Position numbers and translations under genes: made by a program. A stretch of 64,000 bases of DNA from Aurantimonas sp. Leaf443 (lineage in GTDB: Bacteria; Pseudomonadota; Alphaproteobacteria; Rhizobiales; Rhizobiaceae): assembly GCF_001425575.1 (NCBI RefSeq), contig NZ_LMRD01000012.1, positions 1 through 64,000 on the forward strand. The letters run 5' to 3'. The notes under the pieces were generated by a model. That model was given only the letters and a program-made list of their open reading frames with translations. It did no database searches and was not told the origin of the DNA. Positions 1 to 8,371 of the stretch are shown piece after piece. How positions within the stretch are numbered: the stretch's first letter is position 1; each line of letters opens with the position of its first letter.

Positions 1-1
1 G

Positions 2-112
2 AACGAGGAGTCCACCAAGCTCCAGGCTCTGCAGGTCAAGCAGCAGCTCGGCGTCCAGGCCCTCTCCATCGCCAACCAGTCGGCTCAGAACGTCCTGTCT
101 CTTTTTCAGTAG
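2..112 (+). CDS. Flagellin, C-terminal end (partial)
   Basis: Only the last 36 codons are inside the window, ending at a TAG at 110-112. The peptide ends in [15 protein letters not shown]. This fits the C-terminal D0 helix of flagellin, which has a regular heptad pattern and typically ends in a short hydrophobic tail. The D0 helix packs in the filament core and is also part of the export and polymerisation region. The placement directly before fliF and the rest of the flagellar cluster supports the call. Which flagellin paralogue it is cannot be told from this fragment. Confidence 0.85.
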   Translation, partial: NEESTKLQALQVKQQLGVQALSIANQSAQNVLSLFQ

Positions 113-190
113 GCCAGACGGAAGATAAGACTATCGGGTAGGCGTCACTACGAACCGAACGACTTCCGCGCGGCCTCTCCGGCCCCCAAC

Positions 191-216
191 GCCCCCGGTC
201 CGAAAGGATCGGGGGC
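191..216 (+). terminator. Hairpin after flagellin gene
   Basis: An 11-bp stem with one G-U pair closes a GAAA tetraloop (191-201 against 206-216). It lies 79 bp after the flagellin stop and before fliF. No T-run follows, so it may act as a 3' stabilising hairpin or weak terminator. The rest of 113-310 shows no gene and should hold the promoter of the fliF operon, which I cannot place with confidence. Confidence 0.5.
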
Positions 217-310
217 GACTTCGTCTCGGGCGTCCGACACGTCCGCACAAGCTTGAGACGCCAGATTGCGGCGCAACGCGATCTCCCCGCAGTTCTCTCA
301 GGCGTCATCC

Positions 311-1993
311 ATGGCCATGTTCGGCGGCATTCAAGCCCAGCAGTTCGTCAGCAATCTCAGCGCTCTCGGCGCACGCAAGCTGAGCGCCCTCGCGCTCATC
401 GGCGTGCTCGTCGTCTCGGTGGTGGGGCTCGGCACCTACTATCTGTCGCGGCCGGACATGGAGGTCCTCTATACCGGTCTCGACCGGCAGGACGTGGCGC
501 GCATCGGCGCCGAACTCACCGATGCGGGAATCCGCTTCGACGTGAACGCGGCCGGCGACACGGTCTCCACCTCCTTCAGCCAGACCGCCAACGCCCGCAT
601 GCTGCTGGCCGAGAAGGGCCTGCCGCGCTCGGAGAATGCCGGCTACGAGCTCTTCGACAAGATGGGCTCGATGGGCCTGACCTCCTTCATGCAGGAAGTG
701 ACGAAGGTGCGCGCGCTCGAAGGCGAGATCGCCCGCACGATCCAGACCCTGCAGGATGTGCGGGCCGCCCGCGTCCACATCGTCCTGCCCGAACCCGGCA
801 CGTTCCGCCGCGAGACGCAGAAGCCCTCCGCGAGCGTCGTGGTGCGCACCGACAACGCCGAGGACTTCAAGTCCGCCGAGGCGATCCGCCATCTCGTCGC
901 CGCCGCCATCCCCGCCATGTCGATCGATCAGGTGACGGTCATCAACACCGACGGCACGCTGCTCGCCTCGGGCGACGATTCCTCCACCGCCGCGCCCTCC
1001 AAGATGATGGGCTTCGAGGCGGTCGTCTCGCGCAATGTCGAGGACACGATCCGGCGCACGCTCGCGCCCTATCTCGGCGTCGGCAATTTCCAGGCCAGCG
1101 TCTCGGCCCGCCTCGACACCGACAAGCGCTCCGTCAACAGCCGCGTCTTCGATCCGGACGGCCGCGTCGAGCGCTCGACCCGCACCGTGCGCGAAACCGG
1201 CCAGAGCACCGACAGCGAGCAGAACGCGGCCACGACCGTGGACCAGAACGTGCCGCAGCAGGCGCAAGGGGCGGCCCCCGCCGACGGCACCAAGTCGAGC
1301 GAGGCCAAGGAGCGCCGCGAGGAACTCACCAATTACGAGATCAACGAGACCACGACCCAGACCGTTTCGGACGGCTACGACGTGAAGCGCCTCTCGGTCG
1401 CCGTCGTCGTCAACTCCAAGCGCCTCGCCGAGACGCTGGGCACCGACGCCACGCCCGAGGCGCGCGACGCCGCCATCGGCCGCATCAGGGCCCTCGTCGC
1501 CTCGGCCGCCGGCTTCCAGGAAAGCCGCGGCGACCAGATCGAGGTGACGGCGGTGGACTTCGTCTCCAACGGCGAGAGCCTCGACCCGATCCCCGCGCCG
1601 AGCTTCATGGAAATGGCCATGCGCCAGTCCGGCACGCTCATCAACGCCCTCACCATCCTCGCCGTCGCCGTCCTCCTCATCTGGTTCGGCCTGAAGCCGG
1701 CCATCCGGGCCATTGCCGCCCCCGCCGGCGGACAGGATGCGGCCGACGGCTCGATCGAACTGCAGAATGCCGGCCTCGAAGGGCTCGGCCTCGGGCAGGA
1801 GATGGGCATGGGCATGGACGGCTCGCTCATGGGCGGCGCCATGGGCATGGGCTCGGACTTCATGATCGAGGACCTGACCCGCAACGCGGCGAACTCGCCG
1901 CAGGCCCGCCTCGAGAAGCTCATCGACTACGACGAAGTGCAGGTCGCTTCGATCCTCAAGACCTGGATTCACGAGAAGAAAGAGGCGGCCTGA
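311..1993 (+). CDS. fliF: Flagellar MS-ring protein FliF
   Basis: FliF builds the MS ring in the inner membrane, the base on which the rod, export gate and C-ring assemble. From the ATG at 311 the protein has 560 residues, the usual rhizobial length. A first membrane helix lies near residues 22-42, followed by the periplasmic ring-building domains with the conserved stretch RVHIVLPEPGTFRRE. A second helix lies near 440-465. The acidic C-terminal tail (ARLEKLIDYDEVQVASILKT) is the FliG-binding type. The ATG at 317 is an equal alternative start; the longer in-frame extension to 266 lacks family similarity. It is the first gene of a tight block, with only 3 bp before the next gene. Confidence 0.96.
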   Translation: MAMFGGIQAQQFVSNLSALGARKLSALALIGVLVVSVVGLGTYYLSRPDMEVLYTGLDRQDVARIGAELTDAGIRFDVNAAGDTVSTSFSQTANARMLLAEKGLPRSENAGYELFDKMGSMGLTSFMQEVTKVRALEGEIARTIQTLQDVRAARVHIVLPEPGTFRRETQKPSASVVVRTDNAEDFKSAEAIRHLVAAAIPAMSIDQVTVINTDGTLLASGDDSSTAAPSKMMGFEAVVSRNVEDTIRRTLAPYLGVGNFQASVSARLDTDKRSVNSRVFDPDGRVERSTRTVRETGQSTDSEQNAATTVDQNVPQQAQGAAPADGTKSSEAKERREELTNYEINETTTQTVSDGYDVKRLSVAVVVNSKRLAETLGTDATPEARDAAIGRIRALVASAAGFQESRGDQIEVTAVDFVSNGESLDPIPAPSFMEMAMRQSGTLINALTILAVAVLLIWFGLKPAIRAIAAPAGGQDAADGSIELQNAGLEGLGLGQEMGMGMDGSLMGGAMGMGSDFMIEDLTRNAANSPQARLEKLIDYDEVQVASILKTWIHEKKEAA

Positions 1994-1996
1994 TCC

Positions 1997-2971
1997 ATGA
2001 TTTCCCTCGCACAGTATTTCGCGGAACGCTCGGGCGACGACTTCACCCCCTTCCGTGCTCCCGCACCCGCCAAGGCCGAGCCCGTCGCCGTGCGCAGCCT
2101 GGCCGCCCGAAAGCCGGCCCCGACCGGCGAGCGACGCCTGGCGACGCGGCCGCTGAAGACGCTGGAAGCCGGCGTCGTGGAGGCGGCCGAGCGCCCCGCG
2201 CGCCGCCCGGCCGCCGCTGCCAAGCCCGCACCTGCCAAGCCCGCGCCCCAGCGCATCGCGGCCCCCGAGCAGCGCCTTGCCGAGCCGGTCGCCGTGCGGC
2301 CCGCCTTCCGCCCCGCGCCGAAGGCCGCGCCCGTCCAGGCCGAGCCGCTGGTCAGCGCGCGCATCCTCGAGGAGGAGCGCCAGCAGTTCGCCGCCGAGCG
2401 CGCCGCCTACGAGGCCGAGCGCGCGCAGATGAAGGCCGAACTCGACCAGGCAAGCGTCTCGGCGCGGCTCGAAGGCATGCTCAACGGGCGGCGCATGGCC
2501 CGCGAGGAAATGCAGCCCGAGATCGAGACGCGCCTCGCCGCGATCCGGCAGGAGCTTCTTTCCGAGCATCAGGAGACGCTCGCCCGCGCGCGGGCCGAAT
2601 GGACCGAGCTGCAGGCCGATCGCCTGGCGCGCCACATCAGCGAGGAACTCGCCCAGCTCGAGAGCGTGCTGAAGGAGACGTTCCAGGCCGTGCTGCGGCC
2701 GCTCGCGCTCGACGCCCGCCGCCGCCAGACGGTGGACGAACTCGTCGACGCCGTGCGCACGATCGCGCTCGACGGCCAGCCCTACCGTATCAACGCCTCC
2801 GGACCTGCCGATCTCCTCGAGGAGATGGGCAAGCGGCTCGGCGACCGCGCCGACCTCGTCTCCTTCGCCGTCGACGAGACGCGCACCGAAGTGCGCATCG
2901 ACGCCGACAACACGGTCATCGAGACGCGTCTCTCCTCCTGGCAGCAGGCGCTCGAAGAGGCGCTTTCGTGA
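1997..2971 (+). CDS. FliH-like flagellar export ATPase regulator
   Basis: This 324-residue protein probably binds the flagellar export ATPase FliI as a FliH-type stator. The N-terminal 110 residues are rich in Pro, Ala and Arg and look disordered. Residues about 125-215 are charged and predicted coiled coil, and the last 100 residues form a mixed domain with the pattern expected of FliH C-termini. It starts 3 bp after fliF and its TGA overlaps the GTG start of motB (GTGA). FliH sequences diverge strongly, so the call rests on architecture and on its place between fliF and motB. I do not see fliI in this window. Confidence 0.7.
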   Translation: MISLAQYFAERSGDDFTPFRAPAPAKAEPVAVRSLAARKPAPTGERRLATRPLKTLEAGVVEAAERPARRPAAAAKPAPAKPAPQRIAAPEQRLAEPVAVRPAFRPAPKAAPVQAEPLVSARILEEERQQFAAERAAYEAERAQMKAELDQASVSARLEGMLNGRRMAREEMQPEIETRLAAIRQELLSEHQETLARARAEWTELQADRLARHISEELAQLESVLKETFQAVLRPLALDARRRQTVDELVDAVRTIALDGQPYRINASGPADLLEEMGKRLGDRADLVSFAVDETRTEVRIDADNTVIETRLSSWQQALEEALS

Positions 2972-4095
2972 GCCAGATAGACGCCCAGCCGCCCGTCCAG
3001 CCGATCATCATCGTGCGCCGCAACAAGGCGCACGAGGACCATCACCATGGCGGCGTGTGGAAGATCGCCTTCGCCGACTTCATGACGGCGCTGATGGCCT
3101 TCTTCCTCGTGATGTGGCTCGTCAACGCCACGGACGAGAAGACGAAGAAGCAGGTCGCGCAATATTTCAACCCGATCCAGCTGAACAGCGTCACGCCCAA
3201 TTCGCCGGGCATCGACGACGGCCAGACGCAGTTGCCCTCGGGCGGCGCGGCCAAGGAGGGCGAGCCCGTCAATCCCGGCGCGGTGGAGCCCAAGCCCGTC
3301 GCGGGCGAGGCGACCGGCGGCGAGGAGCAGGCGATCTTCCGCGATCCCTACGCCGTCCTGGCGGAGATCACCGCGCAGGACGCTTCCTCGGCCAAGGTCG
3401 AGGGCGGCGTGCCCGACGGCACGGGCCTGCCGGGCCTGAACGGCGGCGAGGCGTTCCGCGATCCGTTCGACCCGACCTCCTGGCAGCTCCAGCCCAATTC
3501 CACCGCCACCGATCCCGCGGCCAAGATGCGCCCGTCCGAGTTCGAGACGGTGGCGACCGACGTCGTGGCGCCGCCGCCGGCACCCGCCGCGCCCGCCGCC
3601 GCCGCCGCGCCGGACGTGCCGCTGCCGGAGGGCGAGAGCGTCACCGCCAAGGCCGCCGCGCTCAAGGCCGAGATCGAGAAGGCCGTGCCCGGTTCGGGCT
3701 CGGGCATCGAGGTCACCGAGGGAGACGGGGGTCTGACGATCTCGCTCGCCGATTCGCTCACGACGGGCATGTTCGAGATCGGCTCGGCCAAGCCGCGCGC
3801 GGAGACGATCCGCATGATGGAGAAGATCGCCGCCATCCTCTCGGAGAAGAAGGGCGATCTCGTCATCCGCGGCTACACGGATGCGCGCCCCTATGCCGGG
3901 CAGAACTACGACAACTGGCGCCTCTCCACCTCGCGCGCCCACATGGCCTATTACATGCTGTCGCGCGGCGGTCTCGACGAGAGCCGGGTGGAAAGCATCG
4001 AGGGCTATGGCGACCGCAAGCCGCGCGACCCCGCCGATCCGCTCGCGGCCGTCAACCGGCGCATCGAGATCCTCCTCAAAGAGCCCCGTCCATGA
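2968..4095 (+). CDS. motB: Flagellar stator protein MotB
   Basis: MotB anchors the stator to peptidoglycan and carries the proton-binding aspartate. The protein has 375 residues from a GTG at 2968 that overlaps the upstream stop. The single membrane helix near residues 31-51 (FADFMTALMAFFLVMWLV) contains Asp37, which fits the essential proton-accepting residue. An OmpA-like peptidoglycan-binding domain fills about the last 130 residues, with the stretch VIRGYTDARPY and a terminal NRRIEILL. Between them lies a long Ala/Pro-rich linker of about 150 residues, longer than in enteric MotB. Its partner MotA is not in the window. It overlaps motC by 4 bp (ATGA). Confidence 0.96.
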   Translation: MSQIDAQPPVQPIIIVRRNKAHEDHHHGGVWKIAFADFMTALMAFFLVMWLVNATDEKTKKQVAQYFNPIQLNSVTPNSPGIDDGQTQLPSGGAAKEGEPVNPGAVEPKPVAGEATGGEEQAIFRDPYAVLAEITAQDASSAKVEGGVPDGTGLPGLNGGEAFRDPFDPTSWQLQPNSTATDPAAKMRPSEFETVATDVVAPPPAPAAPAAAAAPDVPLPEGESVTAKAAALKAEIEKAVPGSGSGIEVTEGDGGLTISLADSLTTGMFEIGSAKPRAETIRMMEKIAAILSEKKGDLVIRGYTDARPYAGQNYDNWRLSTSRAHMAYYMLSRGGLDESRVESIEGYGDRKPRDPADPLAAVNRRIEILLKEPRP

Positions 4096-5639
4096 GCCTG
4101 CGCCCGGCCGTCCTCGCGGCGGCGACCTTCCTCTCGCAGCCGGTCCACGCCACGGAAGCGCTCGTCCTGAAGGACGAGTTCGCGACCCGGGTCGTGGCGG
4201 TGCGGCCGGGCGTCGAGCGGGCGCCGGGCGCAGCCCCCATGGGCGAGGGCATCCCGCTGGTCGATCCGATGACCACCGGCAATGTCGGCCCTTCCGGCGA
4301 CGGTCCCGTCGTCGCGCCGCCGAAGGCCCATGCGATCGACGCCGAGACGGCCGCGCGCTCGGTCACGCTCGGGCGCGCAGGCGCCGGCGCGGGCGAGGCG
4401 GATGGCCCGCCGCGCCAGCCCTATCCGGTGACCGCCGAGGCCGCGTCCGAAGCCGGAGCCGAGACCGCGGCGCCGGCTGCGGCGGCCGAACCGGACCATG
4501 CCGCAGCGCCGGAGCACGGCGGCGAAGGGCACGCGGCGGCCCCGCCCGCCACGCGGCAGACCATGCCCTTCGACATCGTGCGCACGATCCAGTTCCTGCA
4601 GGACCAGGTGGCCTACGGCAACGGCCGCGCCATCCGCGTGCAGGCGCTGCTCCTGCAGCGGTTCGCCCCGGTCTTCCTGCAGATGGATCCCGCCATCTGG
4701 AAGGACCCGCGCAACCTGCGCGCCGGCGTCCTCTTCACCCTGTCCGGCGGCACGCCCGACCTTCTCGAACGGCTGCAGACGAGCGGCGCGCTGGACGAGA
4801 GCCAGAAGGCGCTGGTCGACGGGGCGACCGCCTATGTGCGCAACGATCTCAAGCGCGCCGAGACGCAATTCGCCGGGCTCGACCTGTCCACGCTGGAGCC
4901 GGGGCTCGCCGCCCATCTCAACCTCGTCCTCGGCCAGATCCGCCAGACCGACGCGCCGGCGATCGCCGTCGCCCATCTCGACCGGGCGCGGCTTCTGGCG
5001 CCCGGCGGGCTGATCGAGGAGGCGGCGCTGCGGCTGGAGGCGATGATCGTCGACGGGCTCGGCGACCACGCGCGGGCCGACAGCCTGGCGCGGCAGTATT
5101 TCGACCGCTATGCCGGCTCCTCATACGCCGCCAATTTCCAGGCGCGCTTCGTCGCGACCTACGCCGCCCGCCAGGCCGATCCGGACGAGGCGATGGCGAC
5201 CATGACCGATCTCATCGCGGCGCTGCCGGACGCGGACCGCAGGGGCATCTATCTCGCGGCCGCGCGGCGCACGCTCGTCGCCGGCAATCTGCGCTTCGCC
5301 GAGCTTGCCGCGGACGCGGCGCTCGCGACCGCCGGGGCGACGCCCGCCGACCTCGAACGCGCGCGCCTCTACAAGCTCGCCGCCACGGCCGGCCGGTCCG
5401 GCGATCCCACGGTCATGGCCGAGGTCGCCTCGATCGACCGCGCGGTCCTGCAGCCGGAGGACGTGACGCTCCTGGAGGCCGCCCACTCGGTCGTCGACGA
5501 GATCGACCGCTCGATCGATTTCAGTGGGCTCGAGGCGGAGGCCGGGGCCGAAGAGGGCGTCGCGCCCTCGGCCGTCGTGAGCCGGGCGGAGCAATTGTTG
5601 AACGAGGTCTCCGCCGATCTCGGGAAGGTGCAGCCATGA
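4092..5639 (+). CDS. motC: Motility protein MotC
   Basis: MotC is a periplasmic protein known in rhizobia that is thought to stabilise or control the MotB stator. The product has 515 residues, starting at an ATG that overlaps motB by 4 bp. A short signal peptide with a VHA-type cleavage site near residue 20 is followed by a disordered Ala/Glu/Pro segment to about residue 155. The rest is helical and tetratricopeptide-like, beginning with TMPFDIVRTIQFLQDQVAYG. It is longer than the roughly 430-residue Sinorhizobium protein, mainly in the disordered part. It overlaps fliK by 4 bp, so the motB-motC-fliK order of rhizobia is fully kept. Confidence 0.9.
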   Translation: MSLRPAVLAAATFLSQPVHATEALVLKDEFATRVVAVRPGVERAPGAAPMGEGIPLVDPMTTGNVGPSGDGPVVAPPKAHAIDAETAARSVTLGRAGAGAGEADGPPRQPYPVTAEAASEAGAETAAPAAAAEPDHAAAPEHGGEGHAAAPPATRQTMPFDIVRTIQFLQDQVAYGNGRAIRVQALLLQRFAPVFLQMDPAIWKDPRNLRAGVLFTLSGGTPDLLERLQTSGALDESQKALVDGATAYVRNDLKRAETQFAGLDLSTLEPGLAAHLNLVLGQIRQTDAPAIAVAHLDRARLLAPGGLIEEAALRLEAMIVDGLGDHARADSLARQYFDRYAGSSYAANFQARFVATYAARQADPDEAMATMTDLIAALPDADRRGIYLAAARRTLVAGNLRFAELAADAALATAGATPADLERARLYKLAATAGRSGDPTVMAEVASIDRAVLQPEDVTLLEAAHSVVDEIDRSIDFSGLEAEAGAEEGVAPSAVVSRAEQLLNEVSADLGKVQP

Positions 5640-7270
5640 AAGTGCAGACCTGGACGCCGATGCCGGACTTCGCGCCCGAACCTGGCCGTGCCGGCAAGGG
5701 CGGCGCGGACTATGGCGACCAGTTCGACCGGGCGGTGCGCGCGGCGTCGAAGGAGCCTGCGGGCGAGACGCCGTCGGCAGAGCCGGACGAGCGCGCCGAA
5801 CGCAAGCCGGAGAAGGCCGCGAAGCCTCACGAGCGGCCGGAGTCCCGCGGGCCCGTCCGGGCGCCGTCCGGGCACGCGGCGCGTCCCGACGGCACGTCGA
5901 AGGGCCGGGAGACGATCGCGCGCGACGACGGCACGAAAGCCGAGCTCGACCAGGAGGCCGACGAGGCTTCGGCGACGCCCGTGGACCCGCTCAATCTCGG
6001 ACAGGTCATTTCGAGCCTCGCGACGGTCCGGCCTCCGGCCCAAGGCGGACGGGACGTCGAGGGCGAGGAGCCGCAGGGTTCTGCGGCGATGCCGGTTCTC
6101 GGCGACGAAGCCGGGACGGGCGAGGGCGCGGCGGAAGGCACCGGCGCCCGCGGGACCGTGCGCCTCGAGGTTCTCGGCATGGAGACGCATTTCGAGCCGA
6201 CGGTGCGCGACGTGGTCCTGGTAGAGGGCAGCGCCGGGAACGACGGCGCCGAACCGGAGAGCCAGGAGGCGCCGGCGATCAAGCTGAGCTTCGACGAGGT
6301 TCTCCAGCGGCTCGACCGCTCGGTGCCGGCCGCCGCCGCGCAAATCACGCTTCCTGCGGCGCCCGGGGCCGGAATTCCGCGCGAGACCGGTCTGTCGCCG
6401 GGCGCTCCGGCCCGTGCGCGCCTGCGCGCCGGGGAGGAGATCCCGAAGCTCGACCGCGCGTCCGAAATCGCGGGCGAGGCGGCGCAGTCCGTCGCGGCCG
6501 GCGAGGACGCCTTGCCCGCGCCGGAGGACAGGACCGAAATGCCTTTGCCGCGCGTCGCCGCGACCCGGCGCGAGGACGGCGAGGGCGCGCCCCGCCGCTC
6601 CGCCGCCCTGGAGGCCGCCGCAGCCTCCGGCGCCGACGAGGCCGGTACCGGCCGCCTCGCCGCGACGACGACCGGCGGCACGAGCACGCCGCTCGCCGGC
6701 ATCGCCTCGCTCACCAGCCAGGTCGCGGGCCGCGTGATCGACAGTTTCGGCGGTGCGGGCGGCTTCGCCCAGCGCCAGGCGGATCTTCCCTCCGGCCAGA
6801 CCCATCTGCGCATGCAGGCGGGCGGCGCCGCGCTGAAGACGCTGACCATCCAGCTGCAGCCCGAGGATCTTGGCCGCCTCGACGTCTCCATGCGCCTCAT
6901 CGACGGAAAGCTGACGCTGGAAGTGGCGGCCACCGAACGCCACACCGCGCAGGTGCTGGCGAGCGATCGCGAGGGTCTGCGCAAGCTCCTCGAGCATGCG
7001 GGTTTCTCGCTCGACGACGGTTCGATCGTCATCCAGACGCGCGACGTGTCGAGCTTCGCCGCCAGGCCCTCCGCCGATGCGCAGGGGCAGCAGGACGGAT
7101 CGGCCGCCGGGCAGAACCGCGGCGGGCAGGCCTCGGGCGGGTCCGACGGCCAGTCGCCGGACCGGCGCGCGCGCGGCGGCGAGGACGAGACCCTTCGTCA
7201 AGCGGCCGCCCGTCCGGGCGCTGCCGGCACCGAGGCGCCGGGCCGCCGTTCAGGGACGACCTACCTGTGA
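5636..7270 (+). CDS. fliK: Flagellar hook-length control protein FliK (MotD)
   Basis: FliK is secreted and measures hook length, switching export specificity when the hook is complete. In rhizobia the gene was first called motD. The 544-residue product has a long, low-complexity, charged N-terminal two thirds that fits the ruler region. Its C-terminal domain (about residues 390-475) contains LTIQLQPEDLGRLDVSMRL, the hallmark of the Flg_hook fold. The last 70 residues are again disordered and rich in Gly, Gln and Arg. The ATG overlaps the motC stop. This is the last gene of the block; 216 bp of non-coding sequence follow before rem. Confidence 0.92.
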   Translation: MKVQTWTPMPDFAPEPGRAGKGGADYGDQFDRAVRAASKEPAGETPSAEPDERAERKPEKAAKPHERPESRGPVRAPSGHAARPDGTSKGRETIARDDGTKAELDQEADEASATPVDPLNLGQVISSLATVRPPAQGGRDVEGEEPQGSAAMPVLGDEAGTGEGAAEGTGARGTVRLEVLGMETHFEPTVRDVVLVEGSAGNDGAEPESQEAPAIKLSFDEVLQRLDRSVPAAAAQITLPAAPGAGIPRETGLSPGAPARARLRAGEEIPKLDRASEIAGEAAQSVAAGEDALPAPEDRTEMPLPRVAATRREDGEGAPRRSAALEAAAASGADEAGTGRLAATTTGGTSTPLAGIASLTSQVAGRVIDSFGGAGGFAQRQADLPSGQTHLRMQAGGAALKTLTIQLQPEDLGRLDVSMRLIDGKLTLEVAATERHTAQVLASDREGLRKLLEHAGFSLDDGSIVIQTRDVSSFAARPSADAQGQQDGSAAGQNRGGQASGGSDGQSPDRRARGGEDETLRQAAARPGAAGTEAPGRRSGTTYL

Positions 7271-7399
7271 TGCATTCGGGCAACGCAGGGTCCCGCGGCG
7301 CGCCGAAAGCGACCATTTGCGGGCCTTGCGCGAGCCTTTGACGAAGCTGGGCGCGCAAGGCCGGCGCCGCTTTTACGCCTCACCGACACCGATCATTAA

Positions 7400-7465
7400 C
7401 CCTATCATCAGTTTTAGGGATAGCGCCTCAGCCGCCCGTTTCGGTATCAATATCGTTAACGAAAC
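7400..7465 (+). promoter_or_regulatory. AT-rich control region upstream of rem
   Basis: The 216 bp between fliK and rem are unusually AT-rich for this window. Two inverted repeats stand out: CCCTA at 7400-7404 with TAGGG at 7415-7419, and GTTTCG at 7438-7443 with CGAAAC at 7460-7465. The second lies 21 bp before the rem start. These are candidate operators for the motility master regulators (VisNR in Sinorhizobium) or for Rem itself; the binding protein is an inference. Confidence 0.4.
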
Positions 7466-7486
7466 ACAGCCGAGGCGGAGGCTAAT

Positions 7487-8158
7487 ATGATTGTCGTGGT
7501 CGATAACCGAGATCTTGTGACGACCGGGTACAAGTCGATGTTCGGTGGCGAGGGTGTCTCTGCTGCCGGCTTCGGAGTGAACGAGTTCAAGGACTGGGTC
7601 GAAACCGCAGCCGATGCTGACGTGTCGGCGGTCGAAGCTTTCCTTCTCGGGGACTTTCCCGAGCGTCATGCCTTCACGCGTCTCGTCCGCAGCCGCTCCA
7701 CGGCGCCGTTGATCGCGCTCGCCGAGACCAAGGCGCTGAACTCGACGCTGGACCTCTTCGCCGCCGGCATCGACGACGTCGTCACCAAGCCCGTCCACGT
7801 CAAGGAGATCCTGGCCCGGGTCGGCGCCATCCGCCGCCGCGAGGCCGCTTCGGACCGCAGCCGCACCGTGGTCGGCGAGATCTGCGTCTATTCCGACGGC
7901 CGCGATCCGGAAGTTGCCGGTTCGGCCATGATGCTGCCGCGCCGCGAGCGCCGCATCCTGGAATATCTGGTCGCCAATTACGGACGCCGCGTCACCAAGC
8001 AGCAGCTGTTCAGCGCGATCTATGGCATTTTCGACGAGAACGTCGAGGAGAACGTCATCGAGAGCCACATCTCCAAGCTGCGCAAGAAGCTGAAGATGCG
8101 CCTGGGCTACGACCCGGTCTCGTCCATGCGCTATCTCGGCTACGGCATCGGCGTCTGA
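7487..8158 (+). CDS. rem: OmpR-type motility regulator Rem
   Basis: Rem activates rhizobial flagellar genes in exponential growth. The 223-residue length equals that of Sinorhizobium meliloti Rem as I recall it, and the place between fliK/motD and flgE is the same. Residues 1-120 form a receiver-like domain; the lysine of the VTKPV motif is present, but the acidic pocket is degenerate (VVVDNRD at the N-terminus, LLGDFP where the acceptor would lie). Residues 130-223 are a winged helix with the OmpR signature (RRERRILEYLVANYG, ENVIESHISKLRKKL). A GGAG ribosome site lies 6 bp before the ATG. It is monocistronic, ended by a clear terminator. Confidence 0.92.
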   Translation: MIVVVDNRDLVTTGYKSMFGGEGVSAAGFGVNEFKDWVETAADADVSAVEAFLLGDFPERHAFTRLVRSRSTAPLIALAETKALNSTLDLFAAGIDDVVTKPVHVKEILARVGAIRRREAASDRSRTVVGEICVYSDGRDPEVAGSAMMLPRRERRILEYLVANYGRRVTKQQLFSAIYGIFDENVEENVIESHISKLRKKLKMRLGYDPVSSMRYLGYGIGV

Positions 8159-8228
8159 CGGGCTTTGCCGCCGCGCCGCCTCGCGGCTGCAAAGCAAGCG
8201 TTAAGTAAAAATTTACCAATACAAAAAG

Positions 8229-8254
8229 ACCCGCCGCGAACCGGCGGGTTTTTT
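8229..8254 (+). terminator. Rho-independent terminator after rem
   Basis: A perfect 8-bp stem (8229-8236 with 8242-8249), with a 5-nt loop, runs into six T residues. An A-run on the left side makes it usable from both strands. It separates rem from the flgE operon. The rest of 8159-8371 holds no gene and should contain the flgE promoter. Confidence 0.9.
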
Positions 8255-8371
8255 GTTGCAATCCCAAAATCTAGTCTTCCTTCCGCCGCCGTTTGGCCGG
8301 AATCCGGCAGCTTGGGACAAGCTTCGGCCCCTAGACATTCCCGGAGGTTTCCTTCCAGAGAAAGTTTGGCC

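Noticed and set aside
305-2635. 776-codon minus-strand open frame opposite fliF and the FliH-like gene
   Set aside because: High-GC codon usage leaves stop-free antisense frames. The translation is low-complexity (Gly, Arg, Leu, His) and has no domain.
253-4095. A very long plus-strand frame running over fliF and the FliH-like gene into motB
   Set aside because: Only its 3' part (from GTG 2968) is MotB. The upstream part is Arg/Ala/Gly-rich and lies in the wrong frame over two well-supported genes.
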